A stretch of DNA of 64,000 nucleotides from Microvirga soli (lineage in GTDB: Bacteria > Pseudomonadota > Alphaproteobacteria > Rhizobiales > Beijerinckiaceae). The stretch is from NCBI RefSeq assembly GCF_016734765.1, contig NZ_JAERQE010000001.1, positions 1 through 64,000 of the forward strand, written 5' to 3'. Of the stretch, positions 55,037 to 63,892 are shown piece by piece (within the stretch, counting starts at the first letter, position 1; each line of letters opens with the position of its first letter). Below the pieces are notes generated by a model, which was given only the letters and a program-made list of their open reading frames with translations, was not told the DNA's origin and did no database searches. The translations under genes were made by a program, and so were the position numbers.

Positions 55037-57031
55037 CTATCTTGGACCCTGGATGATATTCCGAATGCGGGTGGTCAAGGCTTCGACCGCGAAGGGCTTG
55101 GTGATCATCTCCATTCCTGGATCAAGGAAGCCGTTCGCCAGTGTGGCGTTCTCCGCATAGCCGGTGATGAAAAGCACCTTCAGGTGAGGCCGCGTCTCTC
55201 GCGCAGCATCGGCGAGTTGCCGCCCGTTGATTCCCGGCAAGCCGACATCCGTGACGAGCAGATCGATGCGTTGCCGCGACTGCAGGATCTTGAGGCCCGC
55301 AGGACCATCCGACGCTTCGAGAGCGCGATAGCCCAGGTCCTGGAGCACTTCGACGATCAGGTTGCGGATGACGGGCTCATCCTCGACCACCAGCACCGTC
55401 TCGCCCGCCTCTGCCCGGGAAACCGCGGCATGGGAAGCCGGAAACGTCTCCTCCTGGGCGGCGCCACGGTGCCGCGGAAGGTAGATTCTGATCGTCGTGC
55501 CCTGCCCCACCTCCGAGTAGATTTTGACATGGCCCTCGGATTGCTTGGCAAAGCCATAGACCATTGAGAGCCCAAGCCCTGTGCCCTGGCCTATGGGCTT
55601 CGTGGTAAAGAAGGGCTCGAAAACGCGCTCGGTCAGATCCGGCGCCATGCCCATGCCGGTATCCGTGATGCAGATCGCCACATACTGTCCCGGCGTGATG
55701 TCAAGGTGAGTCGCCGCATAGGCCTCATCGAGAGAGGCATTCGCCGTCTCGATGGTGAGCTTGCCGCCATCCGGCATGGCATCGCGCGCATTGATGGCAA
55801 GGTTCAGGATGGCGCTCTCGAGCTGGTTGGGATCGCACAAGGTCGTCCACAATCCGCCCGCCGTGACGATCTCCAGGGCATGCAGAGGACCTATGGTGCG
55901 GCGGAGCAGATCCTCCATGGAGGCGATGAGCTGGTTGGCATTGACCGGCTTCGGATCGAGCGGCTGCCTGCGGGCGAAAGCGAGCAGGCGGTGAGTGAGC
56001 GCAGCAGCCCGCTGCGCCGAGCTCATCGCCGCCTTGGCATAGCGCCCGACGTGTTCCGTACGTCCCTGTGTAATGCGGGTCTGCATCAGGTCGAGAGAGC
56101 CGACAATGCCTGCAAGGAGGTTGTTGAAGTCGTGGGCGATACCACCTGTCAGTTGCCCGACGGCCTCCATCTTCTGAGCCTGGCGAAGCTGCTCTTCGGC
56201 GCGCAGAAGCTCCTGTGTCCGTTCCTCGACACGCTCTTCTAGGGTCTGGTTCAGGTGCCGCAGCGCTTCCTCTGCGGCTCGACGTTCGTTCACATCACGT
56301 AGAATGGCCGTCACGAAAATACGTGTATCGCTCTGCCAGCGCGCGGCGGAAACCTCTAGGAAGCTGACCGATCCGTCCTTGCGCCTGGCCGTGACCTCCA
56401 GGGGACGGTGCATGGCATTTCCTGCCAGGACACTTGTCCAGAGTTCATTCCATGTCTCAGGCACATTCAGAAGCGCGGTCATCTCCAGACCGATGAGTTC
56501 GCGCAGAGCATACCCGAATTCCCGTGCAGCCGCCGGGTTGGCGAGCTGGATGACGCCTTGAGCATCGAGAGTGATGATTGCGTCCGGAGCGCTGTTCACC
56601 ACGGCGTCGTAACGTGCGTTCTGACGCTCGCGCAGGACCTGCTCGCGTTGAACGGCAACCGTAACATCGACGATTTGCACGAGGCATCGGAGATCCGGCG
56701 GCGTTCCCAGCGGGCGCACGGAAACGTTGTGAATGAGCTGCCTTCCCGAGCGGGTCTGCAGCGGCAGGATGAGCGGGTGCAGGGAATGGGTCAGGAGCCT
56801 TGAGGAGCCTGCTTCCAATGTGTCCCTGATGGCGGATTTGAGCCCAGGCGAGACTGCTCCCGGGAACAGCTCATCCAAAGGTCGTCCGGCAGCCTCCTGA
56901 CCTGAGATCCCGCTGGCCGAGGCGAACCACGCGTTCCAAGCAATCACCCGCATGCTGCCATCGAGCACGATGAGGCCCGTATCTACGGCGTCGAAGACCG
57001 ACGATAGGAGTTCATCTTCAAGCTGATGCAT
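55037..57031 (-). CDS. hybrid histidine kinase (PAS-PAS-HisKA-HATPase-REC)
   Basis: 664 residues, soluble. Two PAS domains (about 5-115 and 135-250) are joined by coiled coil to HisKA with H300 in GGIAHDFNNLLAGI, an HATPase_c domain (NLAINARDAMP, GQGTGLGLSMVYGF) and a receiver with D595 in VTDVGLPG. The H-box type matches the kinase at 51685, so the two belong to one subfamily. It begins 3 bp after the cheC-like stop, making it the last gene of the chemosensory unit. Confidence 0.92.
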   Translation of the reverse strand: MHQLEDELLSSVFDAVDTGLIVLDGSMRVIAWNAWFASASGISGQEAAGRPLDELFPGAVSPGLKSAIRDTLEAGSSRLLTHSLHPLILPLQTRSGRQLIHNVSVRPLGTPPDLRCLVQIVDVTVAVQREQVLRERQNARYDAVVNSAPDAIITLDAQGVIQLANPAAAREFGYALRELIGLEMTALLNVPETWNELWTSVLAGNAMHRPLEVTARRKDGSVSFLEVSAARWQSDTRIFVTAILRDVNERRAAEEALRHLNQTLEERVEERTQELLRAEEQLRQAQKMEAVGQLTGGIAHDFNNLLAGIVGSLDLMQTRITQGRTEHVGRYAKAAMSSAQRAAALTHRLLAFARRQPLDPKPVNANQLIASMEDLLRRTIGPLHALEIVTAGGLWTTLCDPNQLESAILNLAINARDAMPDGGKLTIETANASLDEAYAATHLDITPGQYVAICITDTGMGMAPDLTERVFEPFFTTKPIGQGTGLGLSMVYGFAKQSEGHVKIYSEVGQGTTIRIYLPRHRGAAQEETFPASHAAVSRAEAGETVLVVEDEPVIRNLIVEVLQDLGYRALEASDGPAGLKILQSRQRIDLLVTDVGLPGINGRQLADAARETRPHLKVLFITGYAENATLANGFLDPGMEMITKPFAVEALTTRIRNIIQGPR

Positions 57032-57034
57032 AGA

Positions 57035-57682
57035 TCAGGATGCCATGCCGTCGGTTGCCCGCTCGATAAACTCACCGAGCAGGCTTTTGAGTACGGCCAA
57101 GGAAGGGATATCCATCAGCATGACGATATAGCCGCTGATATCCCGTTGCCGGACCGTGAAGTTTATATAGAGGAACATCACCACGTCGGCAGCCTCGGGT
57201 GGAGGCGCAAGGTTGAAGAGCTCAGGTCCTTTTCCCCGAATGATCTCCGGCAGGGACATCTTCAGGCTGCGATGGAGCATATTGGCGATCGTGCCCAGGC
57301 AGCCGTTCAGCAGAATGTTGCCGGTCTCGGCCAGTGCCTCCTGCTCCAGCTCAATGATGTCTTCAAGAGACAGCTCTCCGCCTGTGACCGCTCGGACGAG
57401 CTCGAGGCTCTTGGTCTCGGGGAAGATCAGCAGGGCACGCCCCGTGATGTCTCCCTCGAAGACCTGGTGAACCGCCACGAGCGGGCCGGCCTCGCGTCCC
57501 TCGAGGATTTCGATGGCCCGCGTACGATGCACAAGATCGACACCTGGCACGGAGAGATGAACCTGCTCGCCGACCATCTCGCGAAGGCTGAAGGCGGCAC
57601 GGCTGACACCGATGTTCACGAGTTCCGTCAGAGCATCGAGCTCCAGCTCGTTGAGCACTTCCGAGATCGTTGACGCCATCAT
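57035..57682 (-). CDS. cheC: CheC-type CheY-P phosphatase
   Basis: 215 residues, matching CheC in length and in both phosphatase sites: E20-x-x-N23 in LTELVNIG with the downstream LSVPG, and E119-x-x-N122 in LAETGNILLNGCLGTIANML with the downstream SLPEII. With both sites kept it should dephosphorylate CheY-P. No cheD is in view, although CheC often pairs with it. It lies 50 bp after the CheY gene, the expected substrate. The start is MM at 57682 or 57679. Confidence 0.88.
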   Translation of the reverse strand: MMASTISEVLNELELDALTELVNIGVSRAAFSLREMVGEQVHLSVPGVDLVHRTRAIEILEGREAGPLVAVHQVFEGDITGRALLIFPETKSLELVRAVTGGELSLEDIIELEQEALAETGNILLNGCLGTIANMLHRSLKMSLPEIIRGKGPELFNLAPPPEAADVVMFLYINFTVRQRDISGYIVMLMDIPSLAVLKSLLGEFIERATDGMAS

Positions 57683-57732
57683 CTCAACCCTCGGCCGTAG
57701 CGTGTCGCTAGGTTTTTCGAGACTAACACTTG

Positions 57733-58116
57733 TTAAGCCGCGCTCGACCGCAGGCGCAGGGCTGCTCCGGAAATGAATCCTCTCAAACCGTCTTCCGTCA
57801 GAGGCTTGCTGACGAAAGTGGCGTTCACCTCCCGGGCCCGAGCGATCACCTCGTCCTGAATGTTGGCTGTAATCACCGCAATCGGCATCGTCGGATGACT
57901 GGAACGGATTTCCGTGGCCAGTTCGAGCCCATCCTTCTCCGGCATGTTGAAGTCGATCATGGCCAGGTCGATCTTGCGCTCGCCCAGGATAGCAAGGGCC
58001 TCCCGGGCGTTGCCAGCCTCGACTCTGTCCCATTCAGGCTGAAGGGCGGCCAGAGCCTTGGCTGCGACGATGCGCGCAAGCTTGCTGTCGTCGACGATCA
58101 GAACCGTTATCACCAC
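57733..58116 (-). CDS. single-domain response regulator (CheY-like)
   Basis: 127-residue receiver domain without output domain. The acidic pocket is in LIVDDSK, the phospho-acceptor is D55 in MIDFNMPEKDG, with T83 in VITAN and the lysine in FVSKPL. It lies between the STAS and CheC genes and is the probable output of CheA in this unit. Whether it acts on flagellar motors or another target cannot be told. Confidence 0.92.
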   Translation of the reverse strand: MVITVLIVDDSKLARIVAAKALAALQPEWDRVEAGNAREALAILGERKIDLAMIDFNMPEKDGLELATEIRSSHPTMPIAVITANIQDEVIARAREVNATFVSKPLTEDGLRGFISGAALRLRSSAA

Positions 58117-58217
58117 TCAGATACTCCGCTAGGGATAGACTGCCCGGGATAACCGGATCGACTAGGAGAGAAAGGCCGTAAGTCTCTTTTAGTGTATGCC
58201 GGGAGAATGACAACGTT

Positions 58218-58487
58218 TCAGCTGCCCCGCTGGTCTGATTCGACAGGGTTTTTTCCCACCAAAGCCGGAGCGATCCAGTCCCGGAGAAAACTGTCCCCTG
58301 CCGCTCCGCGGATGGTTGGGCGCAGAGCCATCAGAACCTGGAGAACGGCGGCGTGGAGATGCTCGGCACCCGCCAGGTCGACCATACGCCCCCTGTCGGC
58401 CTGGAGCCATCCGAGCAGCGGCTCCGCGTCCTCGACCCGGCATAACCCTTCCAGGATGATGACATTGCCGTCCAACCGCACGCTCAT
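58218..58487 (-). CDS. STAS-domain protein lacking the phospho-acceptor serine
   Basis: 89 residues with the STAS (anti-sigma factor antagonist-like) pattern: N-terminal strand VRLDGNVIILEG, then VDLAGAEHLHAAVLQVLMAL, in which the usual D-L-S...I-D-S-S/A-G-L motif is altered. The phospho-acceptor position reads Ala (A46, in LHAAVL), so it should not be switched by a serine kinase. Its start overlaps the cheA stop by 4 bp (ATGA), which ties it to CheA. Function within the unit is unknown. Confidence 0.75.
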   Translation of the reverse strand: MSVRLDGNVIILEGLCRVEDAEPLLGWLQADRGRMVDLAGAEHLHAAVLQVLMALRPTIRGAAGDSFLRDWIAPALVGKNPVESDQRGS

Positions 58488-60478
58488 ACGATCAGCTCCG
58501 GGATATCGAGAATCATAAGGACGCTGCCGTCCCCGAGCAGGGTCGTCCCCATCACCCCGGGCATGTTCGCGAGAATGCCGGTCATAGGCCGCATCAATAC
58601 GTCCATCCGCTCGGCAAATCCATCCACCGCAACCCCGACCAAATCGTCACCCGCCGCCATGACGACGATCTTCAGGCGCTGAGGGGCCTCTCCCAGGGCT
58701 TGTATTCCCAAGAGATCGGCAAGTCTCACCAGAGGAAGCGTCCTGTCACGCCAGACGAAAGCCTCCGCGTCTCGAACCGGAAGGACTCGGGAGGCCGGCA
58801 CGAAGGCAGTCTCGATGATCCCATCGAGGGGAATCCCGTAGAGCTCGTGGCCCAGCCGGACCGCCATGACTTTCGTCATGACGATGGTCAACGGGAGCGA
58901 CAGGCGAATTGTCGTGCCCTGACCGGGCAGGCTTCGAACGCTGGCCTGCCCGCCCAGGCGCTCCACCGCGGAGCGTACCGCGTCCATACCGACTCCCCGG
59001 CCGGACAGGTCGGTCACCTCCGATGCGGTCGAAAAGCCTGGGGCAAAGATAAGGTCGAGGGCGTCCCCATCGCTCATGCGATCAAGGTCATCCACTGAAA
59101 CGATCCCGCGTTGGCGCGCCGCCTCACGGATAGCCGCCGGATCAATGCCCTGTCCGTCGTCCCCGACCTCGACCTTGACGCGGTCGCCATCGCGATAGGC
59201 CTTGAGCACAATCCTGGTTTTTGCAGGCTTCCCGGCCTCCAGACGGAGACGTTCAGGTTCGGCGCCATGGCCGACGGCATTGCGCAGGATATGGAGCAGC
59301 GGCTCGAAGAGACCCTCCACCACGGCCTTGTCGGCCTCGACCTCCTCGCCTTCCATGGAGAAGTCGATGGCTCTGTCCAGCTGACCTGCGAGATCGCGCA
59401 CCGCCTTGGGAAAGCGTCTGAAGATGTCCCGCAAGGGCATCATGCGAACATCCATCACGGCCCCATGCAGTTCGGCCACAAGGCGTTCGATGGCAGCCTG
59501 ACTCGCAAGCAGGCCCTGCGCAACATGCTTCCGATCCAGCCCGTCGTCGAATTGTCCCGCCAGATGCGCCAGCGCGTTTTTGGCGATGACCATTTCACCG
59601 ACGAGATCCGCCAGCCGGTCGATTCGCGAGGCGTCGACACGCAGCATCCGTGCGCCCGCTCCACCGGTGGCTCCCGTCGCGGCACCGGCGCCTGCGCCGT
59701 TCAGCGCTGCAATGGAAGCCTCGTTCTGAGCGGCTTGGGCGACTTCATGAAGGGTCACCTGATCCGGTACAAATCGAAAGACAGCCTTGACCCTGTCGAG
59801 TTCGGCACCGGAGAGCGCTTCGATCCTCAGATTACAGGAGAAAGGGTCGATTTCAGCCGCAGGCGGCCACGGGTCCCGGGCCGAGAGACGAACGGCCAGG
59901 AGATCGGGAACCGAGCGCAGGAGCGCCATCGGGTCATCGCCTGCAAAGAAGCAGTCGGCCCGCGGCGTGTACCGGATCGCCACCAGAGGATGATCCTGCG
60001 CCCTCAGGGCTGCCGGATCATGGGCCTGGGCCATCAGCTCCTCGACCCAGCCAAGATCGGCCTGGAGCGCCGCATCTGGAGCTTGTGCAGGATCCTCATC
60101 GAGCTGGGAGCGCAGAGCCCGCGCCAGCTGGTAGCCCTCCTCCGCAGCGTCCGGCGGCAGCTGTCCTGTCTGCTCGATCACGGCAACCCACCGTTCCGCC
60201 TGACCGATGCAGGCGAGCAGGCTGTCGATCACATGGGTGTCGATGCCGGCCCGCTTCTCCCTGAGAGCGCCCAGCAGGTCCTCGGCGGCATGCAGGGCAA
60301 TGCCCATCGGGGCGAAGTCGAAGAGGCCGACCGATCCCTTGAGCGTGTGAACGGCTCGAAAGGCGCTGTCCATGGGCGCAGTCGCCTGCGGGTTGCGCTC
60401 CAAGGCCAGGAGGTCATCCGTCGCCTGCTGAATCAGCTCGTGGGCTTCGACGATGAAATGCTGGAGAAGATCATCCAT
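58484..60478 (-). CDS. cheA: chemotaxis histidine kinase CheA
   Basis: 664-residue CheA. Domains: HPt with phospho-acceptor H44 in AFRAVHTLKGSVGLF; a middle region with a second receptor/regulator-binding-like part (about 170-265); P3 dimerisation after a Gly/Ala linker (about 285-355); P4 HATPase with HILRNAVGHGAEP, VGDDGQGID, and GRGVGMD; P5 CheW-like from about 515 to the end. All catalytic blocks look intact. It overlaps the cheR stop by 8 bp and the STAS start by 4 bp. No P2 of the E. coli type is evident. Confidence 0.94.
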   Translation of the reverse strand: MDDLLQHFIVEAHELIQQATDDLLALERNPQATAPMDSAFRAVHTLKGSVGLFDFAPMGIALHAAEDLLGALREKRAGIDTHVIDSLLACIGQAERWVAVIEQTGQLPPDAAEEGYQLARALRSQLDEDPAQAPDAALQADLGWVEELMAQAHDPAALRAQDHPLVAIRYTPRADCFFAGDDPMALLRSVPDLLAVRLSARDPWPPAAEIDPFSCNLRIEALSGAELDRVKAVFRFVPDQVTLHEVAQAAQNEASIAALNGAGAGAATGATGGAGARMLRVDASRIDRLADLVGEMVIAKNALAHLAGQFDDGLDRKHVAQGLLASQAAIERLVAELHGAVMDVRMMPLRDIFRRFPKAVRDLAGQLDRAIDFSMEGEEVEADKAVVEGLFEPLLHILRNAVGHGAEPERLRLEAGKPAKTRIVLKAYRDGDRVKVEVGDDGQGIDPAAIREAARQRGIVSVDDLDRMSDGDALDLIFAPGFSTASEVTDLSGRGVGMDAVRSAVERLGGQASVRSLPGQGTTIRLSLPLTIVMTKVMAVRLGHELYGIPLDGIIETAFVPASRVLPVRDAEAFVWRDRTLPLVRLADLLGIQALGEAPQRLKIVVMAAGDDLVGVAVDGFAERMDVLMRPMTGILANMPGVMGTTLLGDGSVLMILDIPELIV

Positions 60479-61328
60479 CGCGGTCGCTCCCCGGCCGTTG
60501 ATAGACGATCGCATCCTCGAAGCGGCGAAGGTCGAAACGCTTCGAGATCCGAGTCATCGACTCGGTATGGCCGAGACAGATGTATCCTCCCGGATGCAGG
60601 GACTTGTAGAGATTGTCGACAGCGAGGAGGCGGGAGGAATCGTCGAAATAGATGAGAACGTTGCGGCAGAAGATGACGTCGAATTGCCCCTGCGCCGCAA
60701 CAGAAGCGGGATCAACGAGATTGGCCGATGTGAACTTCACCGATTCACGCAAATCCTGGATCAGACTGCGCTGACCATCGCGAGACGGTTCGAAATAGCG
60801 CTCGACCACGTCGGGAGGCAAACGCGAAAGAGCACGCTCGCCATAATCTCCCGCCTGAGCGTCCAGCAGAACCTGCGTGTCGATGTCCGAGCCGACGATT
60901 TCGATATGATAGGCATCGACCAGCGGCCAATTCTCGAGCAGCCAGATGGCGATGGAATAGGGCTCCTCGCCCGTGGAGCATGGCACGGACCAGATCCGAA
61001 CGAGATCACCGGGTTTCCTGCCCTGCACGATCTCGGGCAGGAGCGAGCGGCTCAGGCAGCGGAGCTGATGCTCCTCACGGTAGAAGTAGGTTTCGTTCAC
61101 CGTGAAGATATTGATCAACTGCTCGATTTCGCGGCGGTCGGCTTCGACATGCGCGAAATAGGCATTGAAGGTGCGCATTCCCGTCGCGGCCATGCGGTCG
61201 GCGATGCGCCTTTCGATGTAGTACCGCTTGGTTTCACCGAAGATCATGCCGGTGCGATGGTGGAGGAATCCACCGAGGCGCCGAATCTCGTCGGCCGTGA
61301 GCGCCTGGGCCTTGCGCGGCCTGCTCAT
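60471..61328 (-). CDS. cheR: chemotaxis protein methyltransferase CheR
   Basis: 285-residue SAM-dependent glutamate methyltransferase acting on MCP receptors. The N-terminal helical domain (IRRLGGFLHHRTGMIFGETKRYYIERRI) is followed by the SAM fold with NETYFYREEHQL, IWSVPCSTGEEPYSIA, FDVIFCRNVLIYFD and LGHTES. No C-terminal TPR is present. The start overlaps cheB by 4 bp (ATGA) and the stop overlaps cheA by 8 bp. Confidence 0.94.
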   Translation of the reverse strand: MSRPRKAQALTADEIRRLGGFLHHRTGMIFGETKRYYIERRIADRMAATGMRTFNAYFAHVEADRREIEQLINIFTVNETYFYREEHQLRCLSRSLLPEIVQGRKPGDLVRIWSVPCSTGEEPYSIAIWLLENWPLVDAYHIEIVGSDIDTQVLLDAQAGDYGERALSRLPPDVVERYFEPSRDGQRSLIQDLRESVKFTSANLVDPASVAAQGQFDVIFCRNVLIYFDDSSRLLAVDNLYKSLHPGGYICLGHTESMTRISKRFDLRRFEDAIVYQRPGSDRDG

Positions 61329-62425
61329 GAGCGCTCCACCATGTCCATGATCCGGTCGGCAATCTGCTCCAGGGGCGCGACAACCTCCGCGCCGCCTCGG
61401 CGAACCAATTCTCCGGGCATGCCCCACACGACGGCACTCTCTTCCGCCTCCGCAATGGTGCGCCCGCCCTGCGCTTTCAGCCGCGCCATCGCGTCGGCTC
61501 CATCGCTGCCCATGCCGGTCATCAGCACCCCGAGCAGGCGTTCGGGGGCGAAATGCTGCATGGCGCTGTCCACCAGCCGATCAGCGCTCGGATGCCACCG
61601 GTGCTCCGGCAGAGAGGGAGCGGCCAGCACTACAGGACCATCCGGCCGAGCGCTGATGATGACGTCGGCATCGCCCTTGCCGATATAGACGTTGCCGGGG
61701 GCAAGCGGCATCGGCAGAGCTGCTTCCGTCACGTTGAGCGCGCACAGCTTGTCGAGCCGGCGGGCCAAGGGGCCGGTGAACGTGCCCGGCATGTGCTGCG
61801 CCACGACAATCGGCCACGGAAAGTCGGCCGGCAGCCGCGACAGCACCGTATCGAGTGCAGGAGGACCTCCGGTGGAGACGCCGATCAGCACCAGACCATG
61901 GGCAGGCGCAGCCTTGATCCGCCGCTTCGGCGGCGCGGGCTGCGCACGCCGTCGCGGCACCTGAGGAGATGATGCCTGTCCCAGGCCGCTGCGCAGCCGC
62001 ACCCGCTCGGCCAGTCTCAGGCTGCTGGGCAAACGAGCCCGCGACGCAGCGCGCACCGTCTCCACGAGTCTCGGGGCGAGCGTCTCCATTTCTAGCGATA
62101 TGGCCCGGTCGGGCTTCGTGATGAAATCGACGGCTCCAAGCTGGAAGGCTTCGAGGGTCACGCTCGCGCCTGCTTCCGTGAGAGAGGAGATCATCACCAC
62201 CGGACACGGGCGCTCGAGCATGATGCGGTCGAGACAGGCAAGACCATCCATCTCCGGCATGTGCACATCGAGCGTGATCACGTCCGGCCTGAAGGCCTGC
62301 AATTGCTCCAGGGCCTCGACACCGTTGCGGGCGAAGGCGATCTCGAAATCTCCCTCGGCGGTGAACACCCCACCAAGGAGACGTCGCATCAGAGGAGAAT
62401 CGTCGACGATGAGCAGCCGGATCAC
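61325..62425 (-). CDS. cheB: chemotaxis response regulator methylesterase CheB
   Basis: 366 residues: receiver domain (phospho-acceptor D53 in VITLDVHMPEMDG), a variable basic linker at about 135-175, and the methylesterase domain with the catalytic Ser in GVSTGGP, His in AQHMPGTF and Asp in MTGMGSDGA. It removes methyl groups from MCPs under CheA control. ATGA overlaps link it to cheW upstream and cheR downstream. Confidence 0.94.
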   Translation of the reverse strand: MIRLLIVDDSPLMRRLLGGVFTAEGDFEIAFARNGVEALEQLQAFRPDVITLDVHMPEMDGLACLDRIMLERPCPVVMISSLTEAGASVTLEAFQLGAVDFITKPDRAISLEMETLAPRLVETVRAASRARLPSSLRLAERVRLRSGLGQASSPQVPRRRAQPAPPKRRIKAAPAHGLVLIGVSTGGPPALDTVLSRLPADFPWPIVVAQHMPGTFTGPLARRLDKLCALNVTEAALPMPLAPGNVYIGKGDADVIISARPDGPVVLAAPSLPEHRWHPSADRLVDSAMQHFAPERLLGVLMTGMGSDGADAMARLKAQGGRTIAEAEESAVVWGMPGELVRRGGAEVVAPLEQIADRIMDMVERS

Positions 62426-63888
62426 GAAGCGGACCGCTCCGGGTCGCTCTCACCCATGGCTGCGAGCAGATCCTTCTCCGCCCTGTCCAGCAACTCGCGC
62501 GGATCGAGCAGGAGGATCATTCTTCCCTCGACCTCGATGTTGGCGATGCGGTCGATGACCTGGCTCCCGTCCGCGGCCAGATCGGGGGTCGGGCGAAGCT
62601 GGCTTTGCGGAATGCTGATAACCTCCGACACGGTATCGACCACAAAGCCAGCCTGCATCTGGTCGATCCTGACGACAACGACGCGCTCCCGCCGTCGTTC
62701 TCCCTGCGCCTCGAACTTGAAGCGCCGCCGCTGATCGATCACGGGAACGACGCGGCCCCGCAGGTTCATGACGCCCTCGATGAAGGCGGGAGCCTTAGGC
62801 ACCCGTGTCAGCGCATCGGGCACGCGCACCACCTCATCGACAGCCCCGATGGGCAGCCCGTATTCCTCGCCGCCGAGTTGGAACACGATGAACTGCTCGT
62901 CGCCCGTTGAAGCGTCGTCCGCGGTGCTCATGTCGTGGTTCTTCCCCGTTTGCGACGTGATCTGCTCGATCAGCGCCTGATCCCTGAACAGGTGATCCGT
63001 CGACAGCACCGAGACCAGCCGCCGGCCACCTTCAAGACGACAGATGCCCTGGATCTGAGCCTCCGCATTTCCCCGTGTCAGGATAGCCGGCACAGGATCG
63101 ATGGCGCTGTCGGGAAGGCGAAGGATTTCCTTCATGCCGTCGATGGCGAGCCCCACGAGCCCATTGCCGATCCGCGCCACCACCACGCGGGACCGCTCAT
63201 TGGTCTGCCCACCTGTGCGAAGCCCGAGGAGCGCGCGCAGGCACACCAGCGGCAGCAATTGCCCGCGCAGGGACGTCACACCCAGCATGACGGAATCCGT
63301 CTGCGGGACAACCGAGACACCGTCCGGCAGGGCCACCACCTCGCGAACGGAGGTGAGCGGCAGGGCGAAATCCTGCCCGGCCACCGCAAAGCATACCAGC
63401 GCAACCTGGTTCTGTTCCAAGGCCGCTTGATCCTGCCCGTTGGCCACAGCCTGGACCTGCCGGTGCTGAGCCCGGCGGGTGAAGGTGCCGAAATCCTTGG
63501 CCAGCAAAGCATCCAGGTCGATCATCCGCGCAGGCGCGCCCGTGCCCTCATCGGCGGCGGTGCCCGGGGAAACGCCACCGGCGCTTCCCAGCGAAGTCAC
63601 CTTATCGATCATGAGACCGACCGGGACGCCGCGGTCGATCACTACGACACGTGCATTCGGCGAGGGGCGAGCCTCTCCCCCGAGAAGGCGATGCAGCGAC
63701 ACTACGGGCATCACCGCACCCCGCAGATTGGCCACCCCGAGCAGGCTCGAAGGCCCGAGGGGGACGCGGGTCACGGCTGGAGGGCGGATCACCTCGGATA
63801 CATCGGATGCCGGGAGGGCGAAGCGCTCATCGCCGACCTGCACGGTCAGGACCGACTGGGCGACAGCCGCAGGGGCCGCCTCGCTCAT
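62422..63888 (-). CDS. cheW: triple-domain CheW coupling protein
   Basis: 488 residues made of three tandem CheW domains, at about 8-150, 170-310 and 335-475. Each has the family core: LPASDVSEVIRPPAVTRVP...GVANLRGAVMPVV; LPLTSVREVVALPDG...GVTSLRGQLLPLV; LPIGAVDEVVRVPDALTRVP...GVMNLRGRVVPVI. Most CheW proteins have one domain (about 160 residues). The linkers are short, polar or Gly/Ala-rich. It lies 4 bp after the MCP stop and overlaps cheB by 4 bp. It should scaffold receptor and CheA, perhaps linking several array units. Confidence 0.92.
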   Translation of the reverse strand: MSEAAPAAVAQSVLTVQVGDERFALPASDVSEVIRPPAVTRVPLGPSSLLGVANLRGAVMPVVSLHRLLGGEARPSPNARVVVIDRGVPVGLMIDKVTSLGSAGGVSPGTAADEGTGAPARMIDLDALLAKDFGTFTRRAQHRQVQAVANGQDQAALEQNQVALVCFAVAGQDFALPLTSVREVVALPDGVSVVPQTDSVMLGVTSLRGQLLPLVCLRALLGLRTGGQTNERSRVVVARIGNGLVGLAIDGMKEILRLPDSAIDPVPAILTRGNAEAQIQGICRLEGGRRLVSVLSTDHLFRDQALIEQITSQTGKNHDMSTADDASTGDEQFIVFQLGGEEYGLPIGAVDEVVRVPDALTRVPKAPAFIEGVMNLRGRVVPVIDQRRRFKFEAQGERRRERVVVVRIDQMQAGFVVDTVSEVISIPQSQLRPTPDLAADGSQVIDRIANIEVEGRMILLLDPRELLDRAEKDLLAAMGESDPERSAS

Positions 63889-63892
63889 GACC

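Noticed and set aside
59111-60655. Open frame of 514 codons on the plus strand
   Set aside because: Antisense of cheA, whose domains are unambiguous; no motif in the plus frame.
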